From Jimgerdemannia flammicorona (Eukaryota; Mucoromycota; Endogonomycetes; Endogonales; Endogonaceae), in the NCBI GenBank assembly GCA_003990745.1, contig RBNI01001203.1, positions 1 to 23,716 of the forward strand: a DNA stretch of 23,716 nucleotides. The letters are read 5' to 3'. Shown here one piece after another: positions 9,936 to 19,763 of this stretch. The notes beneath the pieces are model-generated. The model was given only the letters and a program-made list of their open reading frames with translations. It was not told the DNA's origin and did not search any database. Within the stretch, counting starts at the first letter, position 1, and the number at the start of each line of letters is the position of its first letter. The position numbers and the translations under genes are program-made.

Positions 9936-10740
9936 ACTGCATAGGAATCCAGTGGCAGGGGAATGAAGGAGAGGTAGAGTGGGACCCAGCAATGTGGAGA
10001 TGGGACCAGGTATTGCTAGGTGGTGTCCTCTTACTTGAGTTTGACATCAGTAATGGAATAGAATACCAGTAGGAACCGGGCCAGGATCTGTGGCCCAGTG
10101 ATTGGCAAGGAGTAGGAATCAGTGAGGAGTGAGACTGGTATAGTGTTTGGGCCTAGAGTGCTAAGGTAAGAAGATAGATGCTGCTGAAGTACTGGGTGAC
10201 TTGGTGGCGAATGCTGAGGAGAAATGTCATGCTCAATTACCACTCAGGTCACCTTGTTGAGGGAGGTTGCTTCAACTGTGAGGAGTGCTATAATGTAGGA
10301 CAGGAAGGGGGATATGTGCAGATGCCTGAACATTGGCTTGAGGAGTATGAGGTACTTAGTGACTTTTGGCAAACTGTTGGGGTTCGTCTGGGAGTAGGGT
10401 GCAGGGAAGTTGGTATGTGGGGGTGGTGGGAGAATCTGAGGGACAGACTGGTGGGAGGGGTGGGGATAGAATGGCTCATACTAGGCTGGGCTCTAGCTAT
10501 TTGGGTAGGGTTGGCCGGCCACTAGCTATTCGTTTTTGAGGAGGGGAGGAGACTGAGCTTAGAGATCCAGCTGATGAGATGGCATAGCCTTATGGAAGTC
10601 ACCTTGATGGGCTGGTGGCTTGATTGGGGGTTGCAGAGTAGTCAGAGGTATTGATTGGTGGAGAAAATATGTAGGCAGAGTGAGGGAAGGGTTGGAGTAG
10701 TGGGGGGAAAGATGGTCTTTGTCTAGGAAAGGGTGGGGAG
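9936..10740 (+). pseudogene. LINE copy 2 C-terminal Cys/His region
   Basis: Matches the copy 1 C-terminus block by block: the EVEWDPAMW and EFDI blocks, GQDLWP, the WWRMLRRNVMLNYHSGHLV stretch, then CFNCEECYNVGQ. The zinc-like pattern has lost its last Cys (Tyr by TGT to TAT). A TAG at about 10523-10525 matches the TGA of copy 1, both from a likely TGG, and coding similarity (LFVFEEG, MGWWL, QSEGRV) continues to about 10740 before the 3' UTR. Confidence 0.65.
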
Positions 10741-10811
10741 GGGCCCCCCTATGGGAATCAGGTAGTGGAAGAGATACTGTATACTTATAAATAGACTGGT
10801 AATAAATGGCA

Positions 10812-10850
10812 GAGTCCAAGTGACTATAAAAAAAAAAAAAAAAAAAAAAA
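10812..10850 (+). other. LINE 3' end tag and poly(A) tail
   Basis: GAGTCCAAGTGACTAT followed by a pure A tract (10828-10850). The same 3' tag precedes the A-rich tail of the short insertion at 20220-20310, so this is the conserved 3' end of the family, probably the recognition end for its RT. Confidence 0.8.
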
Positions 10851-11050
10851 GCTAAATATAAATTTCAATAACTAAAACTACTAAGTTCCAGGGTTGGCAC
10901 TGATGGTTGTATAGGTTCAGGATGCTGGTATAATTCAGTGTCACATCAGAATACTGGTGCTGGAACAATTTCACATCACCTCAGAATGCCAGTGCTGGCA
11001 TTATCTGGTGTTATATCAAAATACCAGTACTGGCATTATTCAGTATAACA
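10851..11050 (-). repeat. LTR-like block of element X, copy B (cut by LINE)
   Basis: Counterpart of 6251-6422. On the minus strand it runs from TGTTATACTG, 6 nt after the ORF stop at 11057, to ATTTATATTTAGC, where LINE copy 2 interrupts it. It holds three to four degenerate ~36-40-bp repeats built on CAGAATGCCAGTGCTGGCAT, clearer than in copy A because fewer C bases have been lost. The remainder left of the LINE could not be identified. Confidence 0.5.
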
Positions 11051-11056
11051 AAGAAC

Positions 11057-12001
11057 TTAGAGCAGAAAGTTCAGGACCATAGGGGCTTCATCCTTATTAT
11101 CAGAGGTCAGGATATCTTTGAAAGAGATGAGGTCCATAAATTCATCATTTTTGCATGCTTCGATGTCACATGGGATGATGTCATTGCTGATAATGTCATT
11201 ATGTTCAGCAGCAGGAAGGAGGTCTGGGGCTCTCCAGTCTATGAGGTTCTCTTCCACAAAATAGGGGACAAATGTGGGGTCTTGGGGAGATCTAACCTAG
11301 ATGCTTGGGTCTTGGAATACTGAGATCAATCTTTGCAGGAATTGGTCTGGGTTGTCTTGGAGGATAGAGTATCAGAAGTCTTCTACTTCATTACTATTGA
11401 GGGTGATAGTGGACTGGGCTTCTGTAGCCACCCTGGCTTCTAGTGCATTGATATGGCAGGATAACAGGTCTCTGAAATCTAAGACTCTAACATACTCCAA
11501 GTTGGGGATTGATCATGGTGTATGCCTGAAGATCTGATGGATCTTCTTAGCTGTCCTTGTTTTGCATATATCCATGGGAGTGACATCTTGTAGCTCTTGA
11601 GTGCTGGCCTGTGGGAACTTCCAGCAGAGGAGGTTTCCTATTTCATACTCCTGCCATATTTGGAGGCATTTGGTAGTAATGGTGATCCTTGTTTCTATTT
11701 CACATTGGTAGAGGATAAAGTGATAGGGATCTGCAGTACCCAGGTTAACACTAGAAGTCCTTCTTGAGCAGGTCCTCATGGCTCTTCTGATGTCTTGGAA
11801 CATCCTTTCCTCAACTGAGATGCCTTAGTGGTTCCTTGACCTTGAGGTTTGGTGGGTAGCAGGTATTTTGTTTGTGGTAAGTCTTTGAGCTATTTTGGGA
11901 TTAGTGGTTCTTATTGGTTGCTGCTACTGTGGTTCCTTGATCCTTCTTTTATATTCTTCAAGATGCTTATACTGTGGTCACAATGACTCACAGTCACTCA
12001 T
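11057..12001 (-). pseudogene. Element X unknown ORF, copy B (314 codons, stops only)
   Basis: One frame from ATG at 12001-11999 to TAA at 11059-11057 with no frameshift. It has six or seven internal stops, and the few checked against copy A fit TGG, or CAG, conversions: the stop at about 11513 reads TGG in copy A, and one stop is TGA here but TAG in copy A. The N-terminus is polar (QQPI, RIKEPQ). The middle is Cys- and Ile-rich, with ITTKCLQIWQEYEIGNLLCW, TPMDICKTRTAKKIHQIF and NLEYVRVLDFRDLL. The C-terminal quarter is acidic, with NDIISNDIIPCDIEAC and LTSDNKDEAP. No known family is recognised. The stop lies 6 nt from an LTR-like end, as in copy A, so the ORF belongs to a repeated element. 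Confidence 0.6.
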
Positions 12002-12080
12002 CTTATATACTATATGATCTTCTTATGCTCCGATCTGGTAGCTTGCAAGGAAAGACTGTCTCCTATACTGATGTCATCAT

Positions 12081-12093
12081 TCTGGGATCACCA
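12081..12093 (-). promoter_or_regulatory. Primer-binding-site-like motif, element X copy B
   Basis: The minus strand reads TGGTGATCCCAGAATG, about 80 nt before the ORF ATG and at the outer limit of similarity to copy A. It fits the start of an LTR-element internal region. No LTR is recognisable beyond it, where AT-rich DNA (12100-12290) follows. Confidence 0.4.
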
Positions 12094-12294
12094 TTACAAT
12101 AAAAACAAATATCTATTACTTGTAGTTATTATTAGTAAACAATTATATTAAGATCTATATTATATATAACTTCCAATTTATACTTTATATTTTATACTTT
12201 ATCTAATTTATATTTTAAAATTTATGCTTTATTTTATATATTTAGTAATTAAAATAGGATATTAGATAGCCTTAAATTGAGAGTAGAGTACTAT

Positions 12295-13850
12295 AATTTT
12301 TGGCTTTGACATCTCAGTTCTATGGGATAATGAAGCAAAAATAAGAGCTTTAGAAAACATAATATCAAAACAGATTAAAATGAGAGCCTCTAGAAAATAT
12401 ATTATTGAAGTAGGCCAAATAAGAGCCCAAATGAGAGTCCCCTGGAATCACTTACTAAATTGACAACAGACTAAATAAGAGCACTGAGATGTTGAAGCAA
12501 AAAAATTACAGCACTGGGATATCAAAACAAAAAACAATAGCACTGAGATGTTGAAGTAAAAAACAGCACCAGAATGTCAAAGCAAAAAATAGATATTGAA
12601 GCAAAAAATAGTACTGAGACATTGAAGCAAAAAAAAAAATAGCACTGAGATGTAGAAAAAACATGAGTACTAATTGAATGAGCTTCTGGAAAATATGATA
12701 TTGAAGCAGTTCTAATAAGTAGCTTCAGGAAAACTTACAAAGTTGACAGCAGACTGAATCAGATCATAGATATAGTACTATTTTTTTTGCTTCATTATCT
12801 CATGCCCATGATCTGGTTCAGTCTGTTGTCAACTTTGTAAGTTTCCTGAGATTACTCTTTAGGACTACTTCAATATCATATTTTCTAGAAGCTCATTCAA
12901 TTAGTGCTCACATTTTTTCCATATCTTAGTACTATTATTTTTTACTTCAATATCTATTTTTTTCTTCAACATCCTGGTATCATTTTTTGTTTCAACATTA
13001 TTTTTTGTCTTGATATTCTGGTATCATAGTGTCATTTTTTTGCTTCAACATTTCAGTGCTTTTATTTAGTATATTGTCAATTCAGTAAATAATTCTAGCT
13101 TATTTTAATCTATTTTGATATCATGTTTTCTAACTCTTGTTTTTGTTTTATTACTCTATACCTATAATCTGATTCAGTCTGCTGTCAACTTTATAAGTTT
13201 TCTAGAGATACTTATTTAGCCTGCTTCAACATTACATTTTCCAGAAGCTCATTCAATTAGTACTAATGATTTTTTTCATATCTCAATACTATTAATTTTG
13301 CTTTAACATCCCAGTGCTATTTTTTGCATCAATATCTCAGTACTATTTTTTACTTCAATATTCTGACACTCTTATTTAATCCAGTAAGTAATTCCAGGAG
13401 AGATTTGGTCTGCTTCTTTATGATATTTTCTGAGGGCTCTGTTTCAATATTATGTTTTTCTAAAGACTTTTGTTTTTGCCTCATTATTCTGTACCCATGA
13501 TCTCATTCAGTCTGCTATCAACTTTATAAGTTTTCTGAGAGCACTCATTTGGTCTGCTTCAATATTATATTTTTCAAGAGCTCATTCAATTGATGCTCAC
13601 ATTTTTTGCTTCAATATTCTAGTACTATTATTTTTTGCTTCAACATTCTGGTGTCATTTTTTGCTTTAATATCCTGGTGCTATTATTTTTTACTTTGACA
13701 TCTCAGTACTGTGGTGCTATTTTTTTACTTCAATATTCTGGTACTATCATTTAATTTAGTAAGTGATTTCAGAGAGACTCTCATTTTGGCTCTTATTTGG
13801 TATATATTTTCTAGAGTCTGTCAACTCAGTAAATAGTTAGTGAAAGAGAA
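12295..13850. repeat. Inverted-plus-direct higher-order repeat array
   Basis: One inverted unit (about 12295-12780) and three direct units. Landmark G(T/C)TGTCAACTTTGTAA lies at 12825, 13182 and 13514 (spacings 357 and 332), and its reverse complement lies at 12735-12750, so the array is palindromic about 12788. Each unit has a CAGTCTG..GTCAACTTT block, a TTTTCTAGAAGCTCATTCAATTAG block, and a run of ~25-29-bp minisatellite repeats close to TTTTTTGCTTCAACATCTCAGTGCTAT. It has no coding capacity. No transposase, and no regular spacer pattern, is visible. Confidence 0.75.
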
Positions 13851-13863
13851 TTCAGTAAAAGAG

Positions 13864-13917
13864 GACTAAGAATTTTTAAGATCAAAATTAGACTAAGAAT
13901 TTTTAAGACTAAAATTA
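13864..13917 (+). repeat. 27-bp tandem duplication
   Basis: GACTAAGAATTTTTAAGA followed by 9 more bases, present twice head to tail (13864-13890 and 13891-13917) with two mismatches. The DNA around it up to 14199 is AT-rich, with long T runs near 14110-14140 and no genes. Confidence 0.8.
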
Positions 13918-14199
13918 TATATCTTGTATAACTGGCATAGCTTAAGACTGACTTACAATTGATATCAATTTAAGACCAAAATTATAACTAGTCTTAGTGC
14001 AAATACAAAAAATAGTAATAATTGATATAAAAACTATTTTACTATAATATTATAAACAATAATAAAAAAAAATGCTCTATTGGATTAAACCTAATGGTAT
14101 TTTATATCTATTTTTTATTTTTTTTTTTATTTTTTTTATTAATTATAATATAAAGTTATAATCAAAAGATTGAATATAAGTAGTGTGTACTATATATAA

Positions 14200-14672
14200 T
14201 GTGACAGTTGATCTGAATTAGTAACATGAATAGGAGAATAGACATTTGATCACAGTATCTGAATCTAATTCCTAAATATAGTATAGCCTTATAAATAGTA
14301 GTCATATTTTTACAAATATAGAAACTTTACAAATATAGAAATTCTACAGATGTAGAATCTTTATGATTATAGAAATTTTACAAATATAGAGGATCTATAC
14401 TTGTAGAAAATAACTCAGAGAAAATATAGTCACAACTTAGCCACCTTATAGCTAGCAAACTTATATAAATATCCTAGTATCTAGAGTGAATAAACCTCAG
14501 ATTTAAATAGTTTAAGCAAAGAGAAAGTAAAGAAACTAGTAAGTCTGTAGGCAGATATACTTTGAACTCACCCACCTCTATATTCTGAGGACTTTATAGA
14601 GTCAAAGAAGATCAAGTTTTCAAGATATAGAAATCTGATATACTTATATAGTTATGTATCCACTATATTATA
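14200..14672 (+). repeat. 5' LTR of Gypsy-2
   Basis: Starts TGTGACAG and ends TATTATA; the 3' LTR has TGTAATAG and TATTACA, so the ancestral ends were TG...CA and each copy took its own transitions. Near 14310-14410 there is a ~17-18-bp tandem repeat (TTACAAATATAGAAA and variants), about six units here against four in the 3' LTR, which explains the 33-bp length difference. The sequence just inside (ACTTAATGCC) is not a clear primer-binding site. Confidence 0.88.
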
Positions 14673-14799
14673 ACTTAATGCCTATTGACTAGTAATTTAA
14701 GATAAATCTCTCACTTTCAAGCTGAACAATTAACAACTATATAAATTAAATCAAGATATCCAGACAAGATAGATATAAGACTACTAGTATGTATTCTAC

Positions 14800-15705
14800 A
14801 GATATATCTCAGATAAATTGATCATCATATTCATTAATGACTTCAAGCAGTATGCTGCTATTGGGATTCTGATAGCAAGACAGTAAGTAGCCCTCATACT
14901 CTTCAGTTTCTGAGAATTAGTAAGAGTAGTATTCATAGCTATAATCTATATGGAAAATGATGATAATGCCATGCTAGCAGTACAGAAGACCTGACTCTAA
15001 ACTACCTACTATATAGATGAGATCAAACAAGTCTTAAAGAATTAGCTCAATATAATATATCAAGGAATGAGTGAGGATCTAAACATATTCTATACCAGAA
15101 TCCAATATCAGATAATCCTTGCAGATTATACTACTATCATTTGAGATCAAGTAGTAGAAATAATCTTCATAAAAGGAGTCTACCCAGAGATAGCTCTGGC
15201 CATCTACTCATTATCAATAGTTCTGAATCTGGTACAGAAGGTCACCTATGCTAAGTAATATTAGATAGCCAGATATCTACAAGACTATACAATAGAAAGA
15301 GTCACTGGAGTCAGAATCAAAGCACCCAAGGCAACTAGTGGGATTCCTACTATAGTGATCAATTAAAACACACCTCAGCTAAGAATTATAGAGTAATAGA
15401 GAAATAGTAATCCTATGGAGGAGCTTGCTAAAAATTTTGCCAAAATGACTGCCCATCTTGGAGATATGATAAAGAAAATTAGAAGAAGAGACTACTGCCC
15501 AGTTCAGAAGTTTGCCACCACCTCAGACAAGAAGAGAGATATCTGCTATATCTGTGGAGAAGAAGATCACTACTTATATGAATATATGAGTGAGATCAAG
15601 CACAAAGCTCAGTCAAGCAATGCTACTCAAAATAAGAAACAGGCCAACACTACTATCTTCAAAGAAATTGGAAATCAGATGAAGAAGAATGAAAAGCCTA
15701 TCCTG
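14800..15705 (+). pseudogene. Gypsy-2 gag with zinc knuckle (broken)
   Basis: The capsid-like region runs in one frame from about 14830, with stops: blocks MENDDNAMLAVQKT, IDEIKQVLKN, MSEDLNIFYTRIQYQIILADYTT. A basic, Lys-rich nucleocapsid follows, opening at MEELAKNFAKMTAHLGDMI (15415). Its knuckle reads CYICGEEDHYLYEY, the pattern C-x2-C-x4-H-x4-C with the last Cys turned to Tyr. The start codon is unclear. Near 15705 a 1- or 2-nt shift moves coding into the protease frame, so either an indel or a former gag-pol frameshift site lies there. Confidence 0.75.
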
Positions 15706-16842
15706 CTGAGACTATTAAGAAGGATGTCTACAAGCAACTCTACAAGAGATCATCAGGGAGATCCAAGAAGAACTCTGTGGAAAAATAGTTAGAAACTACT
15801 ACAGAAAGCCAAAGTAAAGAAATAGATCAAGATATGAAACTGGAACAGACTGTTTAAGATATCATTCAAGAAACTATCCTAGCCAGTGAAGGAGAAAAGA
15901 AGAAGAAGCTATATAAGACTAAGATTTTTAAGTATAATATCTTCAAGGATCTTAGTCAACAGAAGGTCAATGCAATCTTTGGACAGCTGGCAGAAATCTT
16001 TACATTCAGATAGCAAATGAGATATGAACTTGCTGAGACAATCAAGAAGCAAGGTTGAAAGATAACTGAGGCTAACAATGTTCAAGAAGACTCTGGAAAA
16101 GAAAGTAAAGATAATTGTAAGACCTCTATCTATACAATCTGTCAAATTGAAAATAGAATCTTTGAGGCCATCATTGATACTAGAGTAGGAGAATGCCTCC
16201 TCAACAAGAAAGCAGCAGACTACCTAGGCTGAGAGATTGAAAAAATAATCAAATTAGTGTTTGTCACAGCAGATGGTACAAGAGCCACACCTCTGGAAAA
16301 GATCTGAGATATTCCCATCAAGTTTGAAGGAACAACTATCTCCATGGATGTGATTATAACCAATTCTACCAACTATGACATCCTCATTAGTAACCAGTGA
16401 CTTCATAAAGCCAGAGTAGTAATTGACCTCAATGTTCAGAAGATGCAGATCATCTACTAAGATCAGAAGATGCAAATTTCTATCAATATCAATAAAGAAG
16501 TGCTGTCTGAGATGGAGGAAGAAAAAAGTGAGTAAGAAGAAGCCTACATGATAACTACTCAGAAAAAGAAGAAGAAAGTTAGATGGATCAGTGAAGAAGA
16601 ATAGTACAAAAGAATTATTAAAGGATATGTGCTACAAGGAGTCTGCCCTCATGGAATTAAGATGTACTATATAAAATATATTGATGATTGCTACTAGTGT
16701 ATTAGCAGAATTAAGAAAATCTATCATGAAAGAAGACAGAAGGCTCTCAAGAAATAGGCAATACAAGAAAAGGAGGAGGAAGAGGATGATAAACCACTAG
16801 CCCTTTTAGAGAATAGTGATGATGAAGAAGAAATCAAGATCA
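15706..16842 (+). pseudogene. Gypsy-2 protease and acidic/Cys-His linker (broken)
   Basis: One frame with about ten stops. The retropepsin-like part reads FEAIIDTRVGECLLNKKAADYLG (catalytic Asp codon 16176-16178), where Gly-Ala of the D-[ST]-G-A motif became Arg-Val by GGA to AGA and GCA to GTA. It is followed by VTADGTRATPL and by NYDILISNQ with a stop in the place of the usual Trp. Then come a Lys/Glu-rich stretch and an unusual segment at about 16615-16720 (GVCPHGIKMYYIKYIDDCY-stop-CISRIKK) holding a possible C-H...C-x2-C cluster, and an EEEEDD acidic linker before the dUTPase. I do not recognise the linker domain. Confidence 0.75.
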
Positions 16843-17253
16843 AGATTCAGAATATCCACTCTGATATAGTTCTACCAGAATATAAGTCAGAGAATATAGC
16901 TGAAATAGATATTTCCACCATATACTCAAGCCCCAGGCAACTATCCTACTCACAATTAGTCTGGAAATAACTATTCCAAAAGACTATATTGGAATTCTCA
17001 AGACAAGAAGCAGTCTGACCAAGAGTGAGATTATGATTGAAGAAGAAGTTATTAATTTAGACTATATTAGAGAAATACTACTCATTACTAGAAATCATAA
17101 CCCTACAATTCTATTTCCAATTAAAAAAAAGAACTGATTAGCACAGATATTGATCTTCTCAGTTCTTCAGCCAAAAATCATAAAAGTCAGGAAGTTGGAG
17201 GAAACAGAAAGTGAAAAGAAAGAATTCAGATCTACAGAAAAAGGAGTATTTGC
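16843..17253 (+). other. dUTPase domain in Gypsy-2 (decayed), between protease and RT
   Basis: The lead-in IKIKIQNIHSDIVLPEYKSE matches the VKKLHLKAQVP lead-in of the Gypsy-1 domain. Motif 1 reads IAEIDISTIYSSP (Gly to Glu). After a 1-nt frame change near 16935 come EITIPKDYIGI, motif 2 KTRSSLTKS, motif 3 EEVINLDYIREI, and motif 4 IKKKN-stop-LAQILIF (GDR replaced by N and a stop). Motif 5 reads EFRSTEK, where the usual Gly residues became Glu, Arg and Glu by single G-to-A changes. Order and spacing match trimeric dUTPases. Position between protease and RT differs from Gypsy-1. Confidence rests on five ordered motifs. Confidence 0.78.
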
Positions 17254-18720
17254 CAGTACTAAGATCACTGAACTGGATCACAAGAAGGAGGAAACTACAA
17301 ACAAGTATAGCTATATTATTAGAGATAGATTTCCACTCAAGAAGGAGCTCAAGAAGATACTCTATGAATTTGAAGATGTCCTAGCCACAGACTTCAAGAA
17401 TATCAAAGGAAAGACTCCATACTACTATTATGATATAGATATATAAGACACCAAATCAATCTATCAAAAAGTAAGACCAATTCTATCAGTCTATCATAAA
17501 TGGCTCAGAGAAGAAATCAAGCAGATAGAAGAAGCTAATATCATCAAAGAAGTCAGTAGCTCTTAGGCTTCACCAGTTGTACTAGCCCCAAAAAAAGAAA
17601 ACAAACTAGGAGAATTTACCTCAAAACTTTGTACTGATTACAGGAAGCTCAACTTGATTACAAAGAAGGATTGCCAACTACTATCCCTCATTAATGACAT
17701 CCTTATAACTCTGGGAGATAAAGCACAGTATTATAGTACCTTGGATTTATACTCAGAATTCTACCAGATCAGCCTCACTGAAGCAGTAAGTGAAAAATTA
17801 GCTCCAGATAGAATATATATCTATCTGTAAATACTATTTGGAATATATAATATACTAGTAAGCTTTCAGCAAATGATGGACAAAATCTTCCACTATGATA
17901 TAAAAAGATAGATGATAGTTTATATAGATGATATTATCATCTATAACAAGATAGCTGAAGAATATCTGTAGTACATCCAGCAGATAATGAAAAAGCTAAG
18001 GAAGTATAGCCTTTACATTAAGTCCAAGAAGTGAAAGTTTGTAGAAATTGAGATCTTCTTACATCATCAACTAAGATAGAATACATACAGACCTGCTCAA
18101 GATCCAAGCAGTAGCAGTATACTCAAGACCTACTATTATCACTGAAGCCCAAGCCTTTATGGGACTTACCTCATATTACTACAGATTTATCAGAGAATTC
18201 TTTAACATTGCAGGCCTAATTTACAAATTCAATAAGAAGGATGTCAAGTTCCAATGGACCAGCAGATAATAAAAAGCATTTAATAAACTCAAGATTAGAC
18301 TAACCCAAGCACCCAACCTCAGAAGACCCAATTGGACTCAAGAATTCATCTTGTAGACAGATGCAAGCATATAAGGATGAAGAGCAGTTTTGGCTTAAAA
18401 GAAAGACAAAGTAGAGTATATTATTATATATCTAAGCCAAGGAACCTGAGGAGCTGAAAAAGAGTATAAATCTTATAAGTTGAAATATCTCATAGTTATC
18501 TGAGTTATAGAGAAGTTCCACTACTATCTTATAGGGAGACACTTTACTATTCAGATAGTCTACTCAGCTCTCATCTGGCTACTAACTATCAGACAACTCA
18601 AAGGAATCTATACCAAATAGATTATGAAGTTACAAGCTTATAATATAACTATTATACACCACTCTAGAAGAATTAATATCAATATAGATGCTCTCTTACA
18701 GACACCCCAAAGGATCTCCA
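17254..18720 (+). pseudogene. Gypsy-2 reverse transcriptase and RNase H (broken)
   Basis: The frame opened at 17150 continues through a linker (FPLKKELKKILYEFEDVLATDF) into the Ty3/gypsy RT. Visible: IKQIEEANIIKEV, ASPVVLAPKK, LCTDYRKLNLITKKD, STLDLYSEFYQISL, FQQMMDKIF, and the catalytic box VYIDDIIIY at 17918-17943, with YIDD intact. RNase H follows with EFIL-stop-TDAS near 18360, KEYKSYKLKYL, HYYLIGRHFTI and a SRRININIDALLQTP linker. Stops are mostly TAG/TAA/TGA where Q or W is expected. It is similar in kind to the Gypsy-1 RT but clearly a different family. Confidence 0.85.
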
Positions 18721-19763
18721 ACTAGCAAATCAACTATAAATAAAAAACTCTACTATGGAATTATCACCTATCTGAGATAGCAAAAGATACCCTAACATCT
18801 GAAAGAATGAATACAAACAATTATCAATAGAATATAGAAAAAATTAGAGACTAATAGAGAAATACTGAAGAAAGGAAGGCTACTAATTACATATATCCAA
18901 ATATAAGAAGGAACAAATAATGAAATCAGTATATGAACTTAGCTATCTAGGAGGAATAAATACCTATGAAAAAGTAAGAAGAACAATGTAGTGGTCAGGA
19001 ATAGAGAAAAACATTAGATAATTTATCAAGACCTGTGACAAATATCAGAAATAAAAATAAGACCAATAAAATCAGACCCTGAAATTAGCATACATAGAAC
19101 TAGTACTCTTTGTATATATTACAATAGATATAATAAGCCCTCTACTCTTAACTTTAACTGACAACCAATATATCATTATTATTGTAGACCTTTTTATAAA
19201 ATAGATAGAAGTAGAACTTCTCAAGGAAGCCAATGTACAGTCAATCACCAAGTTCTTTTACAAAGAAATCATCTGCCAATTCAAGACCTCAGTATAAGTA
19301 ACTACAGATAGAGGAACAGAATTTATGAACCAGTTCTCTACAAGAAGTATAAGATCTAATATATTTGAACTACAGCCTATTACCCTTAGAAAAATGGATA
19401 AACAGAAAGAACCAATAAGACTCTCAAGAACATCATTACCAAGATCTGTAATAACTATAAAAACTGAAATCACTATCTGCTAATAGCATTATCTACTCTT
19501 CAGGATATCTGATCACAAAGCACCTATTTCACCCCTTGATAAATGCTATTTAGAGAAGAAAGTTCTTAAAGAACCTTATTAACTAATAGAGATACTATAT
19601 GGAAATGTATAGATACAGAAATACAGAGACTATACCAAATCAAGAAGAAGGTCAAGGATTATATAACCAAGGCACAGATACTATAATGGAATAATGTAGA
19701 GAAGATTTACAAGCTTCTGGAGATTATCAAGATAGGAGATAAAGTTCTGGTATATTGGAATTA

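Larger units (their letters stand above)
8570..10850 (+). mobile_element. Tad-like LINE, copy 2 (5'-truncated, with poly(A))
   Basis: Second copy of the LINE family on the plus strand. Coding similarity starts about 8580 (a GIPGVLGEMM-like stretch, the region just before RT) and runs through RT and the Cys/His C-terminus to a 3' UTR ending in GAGTCCAAGTGACTAT plus a 23-bp poly(A) at 10828-10850. It inserted into the LTR-like block of element X copy B, which resumes directly after the poly(A). The exact 5' end and target duplication are not clear. It is more decayed than copy 1, with many TAG/TGA codons and at least one 1-nt deletion, but still GC-richer than its surroundings. Confidence 0.85.

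Noticed and set aside
11301..11537. 78-codon plus-strand ORF
   Set aside because: Antisense shadow of element X ORF copy B.
12295..13850. CRISPR-like array of short repeats
   Set aside because: Units vary in length and sequence, lie almost head to tail without unique spacers, occur in both orientations, and the sequence is plainly eukaryotic.
15909..16475. Minus-strand ORFs of 78 and 73 codons
   Set aside because: Antisense to the Gypsy-2 protease region, which has clear motifs on the plus strand.
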